From positions 3,062,501 through 3,115,000 of the forward strand of contig WPIO01000042.1 in the NCBI GenBank assembly GCA_009760855.2: a stretch of DNA of 52,500 nucleotides, in the 5' to 3' direction. The notes beneath the pieces are model-generated. The model did no database searches, was not told where the DNA came from, and saw only the letters and a list, made by a program, of their open reading frames with translations. Shown in pieces: positions 35,279 through 45,483 of this stretch (position 1 is the first letter of the stretch; every line of letters begins with the position of its first letter). The translations under genes were made by a program, and so were the position numbers. Origin of the DNA: Cristatella mucedo (lineage: Eukaryota > Bryozoa > Phylactolaemata > Cristatellidae).

Positions 35279-35330
35279 GAGCGCTAACGGGGCCGATCGC
35301 TCGCGAGCGCTAACGGGGCCGATCGCTCGC
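35279..35330. repeat. 26-bp perfect tandem duplication
   Basis: GAGCGCTAACGGGGCCGATC plus GCTCGC is present twice, at 35279-35304 and 35305-35330. Confidence 0.95.
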
Positions 35331-35884
35331 GAGTAGTACTACTGCGGCGGGCGCTTCGCTTCGTCTTACGGCTGCGGCGACTCTGTCAAACCTGAGTCGA
35401 GCGCATCGGAAACGCGGCGAGCGGGGAAATTGCCGGTTTTCAGATGGAGCCGGCAGCGGAAGGAGAGAGCGCACCGAGCGGCCCCGCGATCTCCGACGAC
35501 GCGGCGACGCTGGCTCCCTCTGCCGTCGAGAGCGCTTCGCTGCTCCGCCGCCGCAGCGAGACTGTGCCGAACCGGTGCAAATGGGTTGCGATCGTGTACT
35601 CCGATCTTTTTATCGCAAGCTTTCCACAAATCAGACGCCGTCTAAGTTTCGCGCTCCACTTGCACGACGTGGGCGGCCAGCTTAGTCACGTGCTCGGGCA
35701 TACGCCTGCAGTCGGAGGCGGAGCGAGGATTTTAGCATAGGCCCGAAAGTAACAAAAAATTGTAGCCCACACATCATAGCGTCAATTCGACACGCGCTCG
35801 GCGGTCGCTCTTTATAAAATAAAGCGGACCTACGAAAATGAGCGCGCGCTTCTGTCCATGCCAGACTGCTCAGCTCCAGCCCCG

Positions 35885-36062
35885 GATGTAGTGAGCCGTA
35901 ATGGCTCACTAGGTAAGGCGGTTGCTTTTCACGACCTCGGGCCCAAGGTCGTGGGTTCGAATCCTGCGGTGGGCGATCCCTTATCGCCACTGCAAGCGGT
36001 GGCGATAGCCGTAAAGGTTCTTCTGTCGCTATACCAAAAAGAGGCTGTTAAATCAGCTAGTA
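35885..36062 (+). mobile_element. SINE-1, best-preserved copy
   Basis: The head TGGCTCACTAGGTAAGGCGG (A box) and GTGGGTTCGAATCC (B box, 35954-35964 for the core) are spaced as in a tRNA gene, and B is a consensus match. The body has CACTGCAAGCGGTGGCGATA, then TATACCAAAAAGAGGCTGTT, and ends AAATCAGCTAGTATTTATTT. It would be transcribed by RNA polymerase III if active, and moved by LINE machinery; the partner LINE is unknown because this end differs from A and B. Confidence 0.85.
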
Positions 36063-36477
36063 TTTATTTATTAGTGAGAGGCCCGATCGCTGCCCCACCC
36101 CGGCTGTAGGCGTAGGGGGGCAGCGGCCGCCCTGACCGGTCCCTGGCTCCGCTGCAGCACTTACGCCTGCAGCGTTACGTGCCGCAGTAAACCACGCAAG
36201 TGCAAGTTGGCGTCAGCCGTCGATTGTATGTCCTCATTCACATTTATCGCGACCTACGCGAACGCCCGGCGCGCCATCTGACGCCAGCCACGCCCTCGCA
36301 CAGTGGCGCGTCTGCAACCGAGGGGACAAGAGCGTTCAGAACGCGCGCGGCCGCTATCAGCGCACAGATGGAACAATTAGTGACAGCGCGCCACTCGCCT
36401 CGACTGGAGAGCGCCACATCCGCCCGCCGTCGCCGCCGCCGTCGTCGCCTGAGCGACCGGCCCGCTGAGACGCACCC

Positions 36478-36527
36478 GACACTCACATACACACGCACAC
36501 ATACGCACATACACACGCACATACCCT
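36478..36527. repeat. (CA)n-like repeat with CG and TA variants
   Basis: ACACTCACATACACACGCAC-type units, irregular. Confidence 0.85.
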
Positions 36528-36893
36528 CGTAAGGTTGTGGCGCGCGGCTGCCAATTACCTAATAATGCACCGCCGGCTACTCTACGCAAGCTGCGAAAAA
36601 AGCAGTCGATAGCCGCCTCCCCCAGCTGCGGCATCGTCTTTGGCCGCTAGCGGCGCTTCGGCGGAAGAGGATAGACGCAAGTTGAGGACGAAATGTAGCG
36701 TCTGTTCTGACGTCGCGCTCTGGTATCGAACCTCTGGCCGCCGGCTTCGCGAAAGGAGTTCGCGCGCGCGCGGGCTGGAGAGCAACCGCCGCGCCGCCGT
36801 GCAGGCTTGCGCTCGGGCGCGGCGCCGCGGATTGGGCGGCCTTGAGCGCTCACGCGCTCCACCGAGCCTTCCGCCTACTGACGGCAAGGCAGC

Positions 36894-36921
36894 GCCGCGC
36901 GCCCGGCATCGGGCGCGCGGC
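36894..36921. repeat. Perfect hairpin, 12-bp arms, 4-nt loop
   Basis: GCCGCGCGCCCG at 36894-36905, loop GCAT, exact inverse at 36910-36921. Confidence 0.95.
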
Positions 36922-37199
36922 GTCAGCGGCGGCAACGATCGCTCTCCATTACGCCAGCCGTCGGCGCGGCTGGTTCGCTACAATTATCAGCGGGTGGCAA
37001 CGGCTGGCGGCGGCTGACGCAACGCAACGACTGCTAAATAAATTACCTCCGATTGACGGCTCGCCCGTCTTCGGAGAAGATGCGGCGGGCCGATGCAGCC
37101 GCGCCCGTCAGACGTCCTGCAGTTAGATACCGGACGGCGTAGCGCTGCGTTGGCGGGAGCGACTCGGCGCCGGAGGAATCTGTCGCTGCTCCCCGGCGC

Positions 37200-37238
37200 G
37201 AGCCGCGTAGCGCCAGCGGCGCCGGCGCTACGCGGCTC
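37200..37238. repeat. Perfect hairpin, 15-bp arms, 9-nt loop
   Basis: GAGCCGCGTAGCGCC at 37200-37214 and its exact inverse at 37224-37238. Confidence 0.95.
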
Positions 37239-37511
37239 CCGCCGTCGACGCTCCGCCGCTCCGGGTGGCGAGGGGCGCGTAGCGAATGGGCTTCGGTGGG
37301 GCTGAAAGCTGAGCAGCAAACAGTCCTACTCGGAGGCCCTTGCGCCGCACAGGCGGCTGTGCGCCTCGGAAGCCATCTCCGGCTCGGAAGTCGTGCGGTC
37401 CCCGCTCCTGAACCGGGAGGAGGCGCAGGTAGCTCCCGCGGCCGCGGCAGGCGGCTCCTCCGGCTCGGAGGTACGGCGATTTGTTAAATATTCAATATAG
37501 GAGAAAAATAT

Positions 37512-37670
37512 ATGTATACATAATAAATTTGCATAGCACCCTAAGAGAATGTGATCTCTATTCAGGCGCTTCACATATGCCTCGGGGCTCGAGCCCACAA
37601 CCTCCGCCAGACCTTGGTCAGCGCCAACTCCTTAACCGCTAGAACTCGTCCTTGCCCGGGCGCTGACCTT
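37512..37670 (-). mobile_element. SINE-2, best-preserved copy
   Basis: On the minus strand: AGCGGTTAAGGAGTTGGCGC (A-box half), GGTTGTGGGCTCGAGCCCCG (B-box half), GAAGCGCCTGAATAGAGATC, and ATTCTCTTAGGGTGCTATGC before an AT-rich tail. The hairpin arms GCGCC and GGTGC pair with one G-U, as in some A tails. Confidence 0.75.
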
Positions 37671-38524
37671 GAGACGCCGATAACTCGCTCGAGCTGCCGT
37701 GGGGGGGCGCACGAGCTTATCCAGCCCGCGCCGACCGAACAGTTCGACGCCGAGCGCCGCATAAGGGCGGCTCAAGTCTCAGGATGGGCGTCGGCTCGGG
37801 CCGCGAGGTTGGGGCAAGTAAGTACGAAAGTATCACAGTGAGTAATATACGGTCAAAGAAATTGCTGAAAGTCAAACTCAGCTCCGCGGATCAGTCGCTG
37901 CAACGAGATTCCTAACGATCTAGGGCCTCTCCTGCCAGGACCACGTGACGAGTCAGTCGATTTGCTTAACAGCGGAAACTTCCTCCTAAAATTTGCGTGC
38001 AAGCATTCGCTGTCGAGCTCGCTTGAGAGAAAGCCCGGTAGAACACCACGAAGAGCAGTCCCCGACATTCAGAAGGACATTATACCGACGGCTCCCGCTC
38101 GCTCCCTGTGGGCAGCTCTAGACGACGAGCTGCCTCGGCGATGCATGCTGCTTCGCAGCCGACTGCGAGCGAAAGGGAGCGAAAGGGAGCGACTCGCTCT
38201 CTCGTGAACCGCTTCGTTCAGCTCAGGACCCGGAGTGCGGAGCGAGCGAGCTACTCGTCGACCCGAAGCACGTGACGAGCTAGCACGTGACGAGCACCTG
38301 CGTGCCAATACTGCCGTGCACTGCGCCGTGGCTGACGAATCGGCTTCAAAAGATGCTCCGTCTTGAGCGCAGGGTTGAACGTCGTTTTGAGAAATCGGGG
38401 TCTGATGCAGCTCTAGTCAATTTCGAAGACTTCCTTTGAGTTTACAATCGGAAGCTTAAGAAAGAAAGGGCTTCTTTTTTTTCATGCGAAAACTTAATTC
38501 CTGCCGGTCGAACGCTAAACAGAT
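37671..38524. other. Unassigned stretch
   Basis: No gene supported. AGCACGTGACGAGCT is doubled at about 38268-38297 and GAGCGAAAGG is doubled at about 38167-38186. Confidence 0.4.
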
Positions 38525-40560
38525 TTAATAATAATAATAATAATGCACTTGATAAGGCGCCCTCAGAGAACTCAATCTCTTTCTAGGTGCTTTACGTTTG
38601 CTGCAAAGGGAAACGCGATTGAATGGTAAGTAAAATCATGCTTGATAAACAAACAAGATGATTAACATGGTTAGGGGTGACATGCACAGGGTCAGCATGC
38701 GAATGTGGCTAGTGGCAGCATGCACAGTGTCAGCACGCATAATCGCATCAAGGACGAATCACAGGGACCCACTAAATGCTGTCCTAAATAAGTGAGTTTT
38801 TAAGTTCTTTTTAAATGTGGTCAAGTCAGGGCATGTTCTGACGCTAGTCGGGAGGGAGTTCCAGGCTTTGGGAGCATACGAACTAAATGCACGGTCTCCA
38901 AAGGATTTGACGTTTGTACGAGGTATTGGTAAACTGTTGGATTCCGAAAAGCGGGTGGTACGATGCTTGGCCTGGTGGGTGAGTAGATCTGAGAGATAGG
39001 CTGGAGCCAAAGAATTAAGTGACCTAATAATGAGCGACAAAACCTTGAAGCAATCCGTTGCTTGACTGGTAGCCAGTGCAGGTCGGCGAGAAGTGGTGTG
39101 ATGTGGCCACTGCGACGCTCACGACAGACAAGCCTAGCTGCGGAGTTTTGTACCAGCTGCAATCGCCTGATCGCACATGCTGGTAGGCCAGTGAGTTGCA
39201 GAAGTCGAGACGCGATGTCACGAATGCATGAACCAACTTCGACATGGTATCCTTATCTAAGCAAGCCCGAATTTTAGCAATATTATGTAGCTGAAAGTAG
39301 GCAGATTTGACTGTGGAGCTGATGTGGTCGTCTAACGAGAGGTCACTTTGGAACATGACACCTAGATTTCGAGCTGATTCAACAGGAGATATGCTGGCAG
39401 AGCCAATTTTGAGAGTCAGCCTTTCCAATTTCCGAATCACACTGGGTTTGCCCATAACTGGTAAGTTAGTTTTGTCATCGTTTAGTTTTAGAAAATTTGC
39501 TGCCATCCATGTGCGAATGTCATCAATACATGCAGCAAGTGAGTTGAGAGAATTCGAGGTGCTCGAAGGCTGGAAGGCTGGAAGGGATCAAAGCAAAGGT
39601 ACAACTGAGTGTCAGCTGCATAGAAGTGAAAGCCTAGATTGTGCTTGGCAATCACATCAGCAAGAGGCATAGTATAAACCGTGAAAAGAACCAGACCATG
39701 CACGGAGCCCTGAGGTACCCCATATTTCAGAGGTACCTCTGATGATCTTTGTCCATTCACGTCTATGCTCTGGAGTCTCTCACTGAGATAGGACCTGAAC
39801 AATTGCAGAGCAGTGCCAGTGATGCCCAGGCGAGATGAGAGGCGCTCTGGAAGAACTTTGTGATCGATAGTATAAAAATCTGCCGAAAGATCGAGCAAAA
39901 CAAGCAGAGACATTCTACCTATGTCTGCATTCCTACGTAGGTCGTTGTACACCATAAGCAATACTGATTCTGTTGAGTGATTAGCTCTAAAGCCAGACTG
40001 GAACTTACTAGCAAGGTTTGAAGTTTCAATATATGAGTTCAGCTGGTCTGCCACGACCGTTCCAGTGTCTTTGATAGGAATGGTAGAAGGAAGACTGGGC
40101 GGTAGTTGCTCAAGTTCTCTTGGTCTAGTGTCGCTTTATTGAGAAGTGGCCTGACTACAGCTTTTATGAAAAGTGCTGGGACATGACTTGAGGCTAATGA
40201 CATATTAATGATGTTAGTTATGCATGGCATCAGCAGATCAGTGTAAATGTAGCAGCAGGACAGTGGGAATAGCGTCCAGAGGACATGTTGTCTTCTTTGA
40301 TTGGGATATGAATTTCAGTTCGAGATTACTAGTGACCTGCTTAAATGCAGACATTGAGGTGCAGCCAGGAATCGGGTAACAGCATTCTAGGTAAGATGTT
40401 GTCATCGCAGGGATGGACTCCCTGATTTTTTTCTATCTTCTGCACTAAGAATTGAGAGAAGCGACCGGCTAGATCATCACAAGGATCATCAGGTAAGGAG
40501 CCAATCTGGGTTGAGGAGATGGTTGATCGTCGACATCAGCATTTTTGGATTGTGCATCCA
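38525..40560 (-). mobile_element. LINE family A, copy A-5, best 3' half
   Basis: On the minus strand it runs from about 40560 (5'-truncated) through RT blocks, C-terminal region and 3' UTR to an (ATT)n tail at 38525. The frame 40054-39488 has FQSGFRANHSTESVLL, LVLLDLSADFYTIDHKVLPE, YGVPQGSVHG and the catalytic block as FYAADTQLYL, so the first active-site Asp is Ala. The next frames give MAANFLKLNDDKTNLPVMGK and SYAPKAWNSLPTSVRT with the end LKTHLFRTAF. It serves as the reference for locating insertions in other A copies. Inactive. Confidence 0.85.
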
Positions 40561-42870
40561 AGATTCATTTACATGACGGTAAACAATTTACTGGCCAATG
40601 TTGAGGGGTCTGACTCCCCAGATATTACCAGCTCAGCCGTAAAATTGTCAGCCTTCTTTCCTGAAAAATTGTGCACATTCGTGCCTCCATAAAGCCCCCT
40701 CCAAGTAAAGCAATTGTGAAATTACAACCAGTGACCTTCCTTAAAAGGTTTTCCAAGGTTTATGCATGCGATGTGGCTACCTTAATAAGTCCTAGCAAAA
40801 ACAGCTCTTCTCCTGAAGACCCTCTACCACCATCTCTGTGGTCTTCACTAGCAGACCAACTTAGCCCTGCCACAACCGAGATTTTTAATGCTTCTTTTGA
40901 AAACGGGGTTGTATCCAAATCCTTCAAATCGGCAATCGTTAGACCCATACTTAAAAAGCCTGGATTAAATACAGAGGTCGTGCAAACTATCGCTCAGCTT
41001 CCCTTCTTCCTTTCTTGCCAAAGATTCTTGAAAAATTTGTCGCTAAGCAGCTGGTTGAACATATTGAAACGAAAGAATTCAGTTACGCAGTGTATTAAAT
41101 CTCTAGCAGGAAATTTCTAAGTGCCTGGGAGATAATGCCAGTACAATGAGGCTGCATACCTTCGTATACACCTTGATTGGCACCGTGTCGTGACCATCTC
41201 TGTGTTCTTCACTAGCAGACCAACTTAGCCCTGCCATAACCAAGATTTTAAATGCTTCTTTGGAAAAAAGGATCGTCCCCAAGTCCTTCAAATTGGCAAT
41301 CGTTAGACCCATTCTTAAAAAGCCTGGATTAGACACAGAGGTCCTTGCAAACTATCACCCAGTTTCCCTTCCTTTCTTATCAAAGATTCTTGAATAAATT
41401 GTTGCTAAGCAGCTGGTTGAACATATTGAAAATAATGGAATGTCAGAAACATTTCAATCAGGGTTCAAGATGCAGCACTCTACTGAAACTGCTCTCCTCC
41501 GTGTTAACAATGACATTCTACGTGGCAACGATGACAGGAATGTCACTGTCCTAGCTCTGCTAGATCTGTCAGCTGCTTACGACACCATTGATCACGATGT
41601 TCTACGTGAACGATTGAGAACAGCTATCGGTCTGGCAGACGAAGCACTGGCGTGGTCTAAATCGTACTTGTCTGATCGTGTTCAATCCGTGTCCTGTAGG
41701 GGTCAGGTCTCACAAACGAGAAGGGTCACCTGTAGAGTCCCTCAAAGGTCTGTACTCGGTCCCTTGCTGTTCTCCATTTATGCTATACCTCTGGGAAAAG
41801 TGATTAAGGCCCATGGTATAGGACATCATTTTTATGCTGACGATACTCAGCTATATTTGTCACTCAAGCCGTCGGCATCTGCTGCAGCAACTGATAAACT
41901 GAATGCTTGCCTTGCCGACATTCGATCCTGGATGTCGGAAAACTTCTTGAAACTAAATGACGATAAAACCGAACTGCTGCTTACAGGACACATTCTATGC
42001 GTATGGCTGGATTAAAAGGCTTTGCTCTTCTAATAGGTGATGCTGTCATGTGACCATCACCACGTGCTCGAAATTTAGGTGTCGTTTTCGACAGCTGCCT
42101 CAATTTTAAAAACTTCATTCAGAAGACTGCTTCTACAGCTAGCCATCATGTTCGATCCCTATCAAAGATTATGGGCTGTCTTCCACAGTGGCTTGCAAAA
42201 AATTTACCTAGCTCCTTAGTTCTGTCTCGGCATGATTATTGTAATTCCCTTTTGGCTGGGCTGCCAAAGAAAGCAATTAGGCCACTGCAGCTGGCTATGA
42301 ATATGGCTGCAAGGCTAGTCTTCAAGTCCCAGAGGTTTGAGCACGAGTTTCCTTCACTACAAGAGCTAGGATGGATGCCGGTTGATCAACGGATACAGGG
42401 CAAAGTTCTTACGCTGACCCACAAGGCCCGCCACGGCTTGGCTCCTTCATACCTAGCTGAACTGCTGCACCAGTTTCAGCCTCTTTGCGCCCTCAGGTCC
42501 TGTGGGGACAATAAATTAGCTGTTCCATTCCTCCGCTTAAAGATTGTTGGCGACAGAAGCTTTAGCTCTGCAGGTCCTAGACTGTGGAACTCGCTTCCAC
42601 AATTCTTACGCAACGACAACTACTCTGCAGCTGCCGACTATGGCTCATCCTTTTCAGCGGTCCTGAGCTGCTACTTCCATGCTACTCATTACCTCAAAAC
42701 TGCTCTCCTGACTGGCATGCTTCCCACTTTCGCTTTGTTGCGTGAGATGAAGTCTGTTGGCTAGCGAATGCGAGAGAGCCGCTTGGTTGTGAGTTCGCTG
42801 TACAAAATTCTTCTGCGTAACACCCACATAAATGGCTTTGTGGAGTTACAGAAGGAGACACATTACATTA
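40560..42870 (+). mobile_element. LINE family B, fullest copy B-5
   Basis: It begins in a linker region near 40560 and includes [53 protein letters not shown], the intact catalytic [10 protein letters not shown] (YADD at 41833-41844) and MSENFLKLNDDKTELLLTGH. A frameshift falls near 41990. The C-terminal part (42171-42764) reads ARLVFKSQRFEHEFPSLQEL, HGLAPSYLAELLHQF and GPRLWNSLPQFLRND, followed by the 3' UTR and an ACATTACATTACATT end near 42866. About 245 bp at 40830-41075 is repeated at 41194-41439 with many differences. The endonuclease is absent. Confidence 0.85.
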
Positions 42871-43529
42871 CATTTTTAATCAGCTCCCATCGCCATTTCG
42901 ACTCACTATTTGTTCATCCACCCTCACCCCGGGATCGAGCCTGGTCTGAGCCTGCTAATGGCTTCGCCTCCAATCCGTCGTAGACCGATAGACGATAAGC
43001 CGCAGCCTTTTTTCAGGTGCAAATACTTTACATCTAAGATGACTTTAATCCGGTGGACGAGACCGAGATTGCTTGCAGCCAATAGAAATCTCGGGAAAAA
43101 GCTGTGGCACTGCTGGAACCTTCGTGCGATGCAAAAATGGCAGCTCCTCGGGAGTCGCTAGGGCCCCGGCAGCCAATCCTTCGGCGTTGCCCCCCCCCCA
43201 AACTCGACCTACACATACGGAAGCCTTCCCAAATGACCACCCCGTGCCCGTCCTGCGTTGCAACCAAGCCACTTTAGTTACCGTAAAGGATCACACAGAA
43301 AAATGGGCTTTGCTGTTCACGTATGGCTCGCTTTGCGTAGTCTTGCATTCTGCTGCTCCCCAATATTGCAGTACCGCGGCTTTCCTGGAGCCCTCCGCCC
43401 CAATCCGGGCGCCGTAATCTTACCGGTCGTCTAGCACTCAAGACGGGCACCGATACAGGTTAACTCTCAAGATAGAAAGCGTTCTCCTGAATTCCGCATC
43501 CCCAAGTGGGCAACAAAACCCATAACACA
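42871..43529. other. Unassigned spacer
   Basis: Frames at 43034-43417 are open on both strands without motifs. A C run is at 43190-43199. Confidence 0.4.
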
Positions 43530-43650
43530 AGTGACTATTACATTCAATTGCATTTCACTTTACAGCAAATGTAAAGCGCCTAGAGAGAGATTGAGTTCTC
43601 TGAGGGCGCTTTATCAAGTGAATTATTATTATTATTATTATTATTACTAC
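43530..43650 (+). mobile_element. Solo 3' tail of LINE family A, near consensus
   Basis: TTTACAGCAAATGTAAAGCG, CCTAGAGAGAGATTGAGTTC, TCTGAGGGCGCTTTATCAAG and eight ATT units. Both hairpin arms pair fully (AAAGCGCC with GGCGCTTT; AGAGA with TCTCT). Confidence 0.85.
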
Positions 43651-44060
43651 TGAAAGAAAGTGAGCAATCGCAGGCTGGCATCGAGCCAATCAATCTACTG
43701 CTCACAGATTCAGATTAAGGTATCGCGAGACCAGTAATCGCTTACGTATGCCAACGGCAGTCTGCTCAAAAATGAAAAGTAGAACTTAACAGCTGGAACT
43801 CAAACATTGGCGTTAAATATGCGGCGCCGACGTGCGATCCTTTGCACCGAATTTATATTTACACCACTACCCGGCGAGTGAGGGGAGCAGAGGAGAGCAG
43901 AGGGGAGCAGAGGAAGGCTCGCTATCGCTGCACTGTCTACTGTGCTCTGTCTACGGGACCGTACTCGACCGCTGTACTAAGCACCTACGCACCAGAGCGA
44001 CTAGTCTCCGTAGACGCAAGCCAAGTCAGGAGCATCGTTGGCTCTTTTCCTTGTTTTTGC
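43651..44060. other. Spacer downstream of RER1
   Basis: No gene recognised. GGGGAGCAGAG-type units repeat at 43880-43917. Confidence 0.4.
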
Positions 44061-44066
44061 TTTATT
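44061..44066 (-). terminator. AATAAA polyA signal of RER1
   Basis: The hexamer on the minus strand lies about 500 nt after the RER1 stop codon. It is the first canonical signal seen there, which would give a 3' UTR of about 520 nt. Confidence 0.5.
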
Positions 44067-44566
44067 AACAACACTTGCTACAACTAGACTGCAACGCACG
44101 TGAGTTGGCTCCTCCGAACACTCGGAAATTAGGATGTGGCGACCAACTGCCGGCTCAAAATCCCGGCCGCCTGGTCGCAGTAACCTACGGCCAGGCGAAC
44201 AATCGCTCACACAAGTTCCTCCACGAGCAGTCACCGCGCCACCACTCACTGCTGCTCTAGAGGTACACGGTGCATAGATTTTCCAACACAGGAGCAACAG
44301 GGTCATATCACTCAGTCGCCGAGACAGCGGCCGAAGCCGGCGGCAGGACCATCGGCTTGGGTACAGCAGCCACTGGTTCCTGAAGAGGTGTCACGTGGGC
44401 TATAAAAAAAGAACCGACCTCGACCGCGAACTCGTCTTGAGCAGTCGCAGCCAGCCCAGCTCAGCTCGCTGTGGCAGGCGGCACACGCGGGCTCCTCTGC
44501 AGGGCGCCATGCAATGGGCGTGTCGCAACTGTCGCCTGAGCCGGGAGCAGGGCGGCGCTGCTGGTC

Positions 44567-44827
44567 TCAATGGCGCGCGGCAGGTGCAGCACCGGTCTCT
44601 TCCTTTCCCTTGTACGTTGTCTTGCCGTGTGTGAACGGTATGTATCTGTACCTGATCATATGCTACAACGCACCGACGAACAAAAGACCTTCAAGCTAGA
44701 CATAGATAGACCTGTAATATGCTAAGATCGACACGGGAAACGCGGGCACCGGAGCAGGAGGGAGAAATGGAAAGGAGAAGAGAAGGGGTGAGAGAAGAGA
44801 GAGAGAGGAGAAAGAGAGAGAGGAAGG

Positions 44828-44904
<77 letters not shown>

Positions 44905-45483
44905 GGGAGAGAGAGAGAGAGGAAAGAAGAGGGGGAGAAAGGGGGAGACAGGGTGAGAGGGGAGAGGGAGGGAGAAAGGGGGAGAGAGAAGGAGAGAGAG
45001 AGAGAGGAGAGAAAGAGAGAGGAGAAAGAAAGAGAGGGGGAGAGATGGGAAGGGGGAGAGAGAGACGCAGTAGATCGAGCGACAGAGAATGGGGGTAGAG
45101 GAAAAGGGAGCAAGAGAAAAAGTGCCAGAAGAGTGGGCGAGAGCAAAACAGACCAACTTGCCCTGATTTGCTTTTTCATGGTGACGAAGAATAGAATGCA
45201 AAAATACATCACTAGTATCGGCCAGAACACTGGTACGTTCAAGGCATCAAAAAATGTGCATACGGTAGATATAACAAAAGCCTTGGTTGTGGAGTGCCTA
45301 CAAAAAGAAAAAGGGTCACCCGCTTTCGCACTGTAACAGCTTGTGCGGCTGGCAGGAAGGCCGAGTGTCGAAAAACGCCGCCAGCGACAAAGCATGCATA
45401 CCAGAACTTGAACTCGGGCAGCCTTCTCATGAACGGTTTGAACTCATCGCCTGAACGGGTCGGCAGTGTGGGTCCGTCAGGAT
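44567..45483 (-). CDS. RER1: RER1, ER retention/retrieval receptor (3' half, three exons)
   Basis: Exons on the minus strand are 45483-45402, 45297-45162 and 44662-44567. Exon one gives [18 protein letters not shown] and RRLPEFKF; a Trp codon is split TG|G across the next intron. Exon two gives [31 protein letters not shown] and FVTMKKQIR. Exon three gives [20 protein letters not shown] and ends AAPAARH, stop. This covers the last two membrane segments and the cytosolic tail of the family (about 104 of roughly 195 residues). RER1 is a four-span early-Golgi protein that recognises membrane segments of escaped ER proteins and unassembled subunits and returns them through COPI vesicles. Splice sites are CTGTAG|AT, TG|GTATGC, TTGTAG|GC, AGG|GCAAGT (a GC donor) and TTGTAG|CAT. 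The N-terminal exons, expected above 45484, were not recognised. Confidence 0.93.
44719..45110. repeat. Purine-only tract, (GA)n core, in an RER1 intron
   Basis: Almost 400 bp of plus-strand purines, pure GA at about 44831-44893, with GGGAGA and GGAGAAAG variants elsewhere. On the RER1 coding strand it is pyrimidine-rich and lies in the last, GC-AG, intron. Confidence 0.9.

Larger units (their letters stand above)
34336..35884. other. CpG-rich region, no gene supported
   Basis: CpG-dense from about 34400 to 35740, with a CTG/CCG run at 34706-34768 and a 26-bp duplication at 35279. The most protein-like frame (35444-35740, starting MEPAAEGESAPSG after an acceptor-like TTTTCAG) lacks a recognisable family or donor site. 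A CpG-island promoter is possible. Confidence 0.35.
36063..37511. other. CpG-rich region, no gene supported
   Basis: CpG-dense sequence with a CA/CG-type run at 36478-36527 and two perfect hairpins. Open frames on both strands lack motifs and paired splice sites. Confidence 0.4.

Noticed and set aside
35444-35740. Possible first exon starting MEPAAEGESAPSG after TTTTCAG
   Set aside because: No recognisable family and no usable donor site; the frame lies in a CpG-rich block with few stops. Kept only as a remark.
35885-35965. Possible functional tRNA gene
   Set aside because: The A and B boxes belong to a SINE head repeated several times, and the acceptor stem is not complete.
44401-44634. 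TATA-like CTATAAAAAAAG at 44401 with a small plus-strand frame from 44508 or 44514
   Set aside because: The region is antisense to the RER1 3' UTR and its last exon (44567-44662), whose coding is firmly supported on the minus strand.
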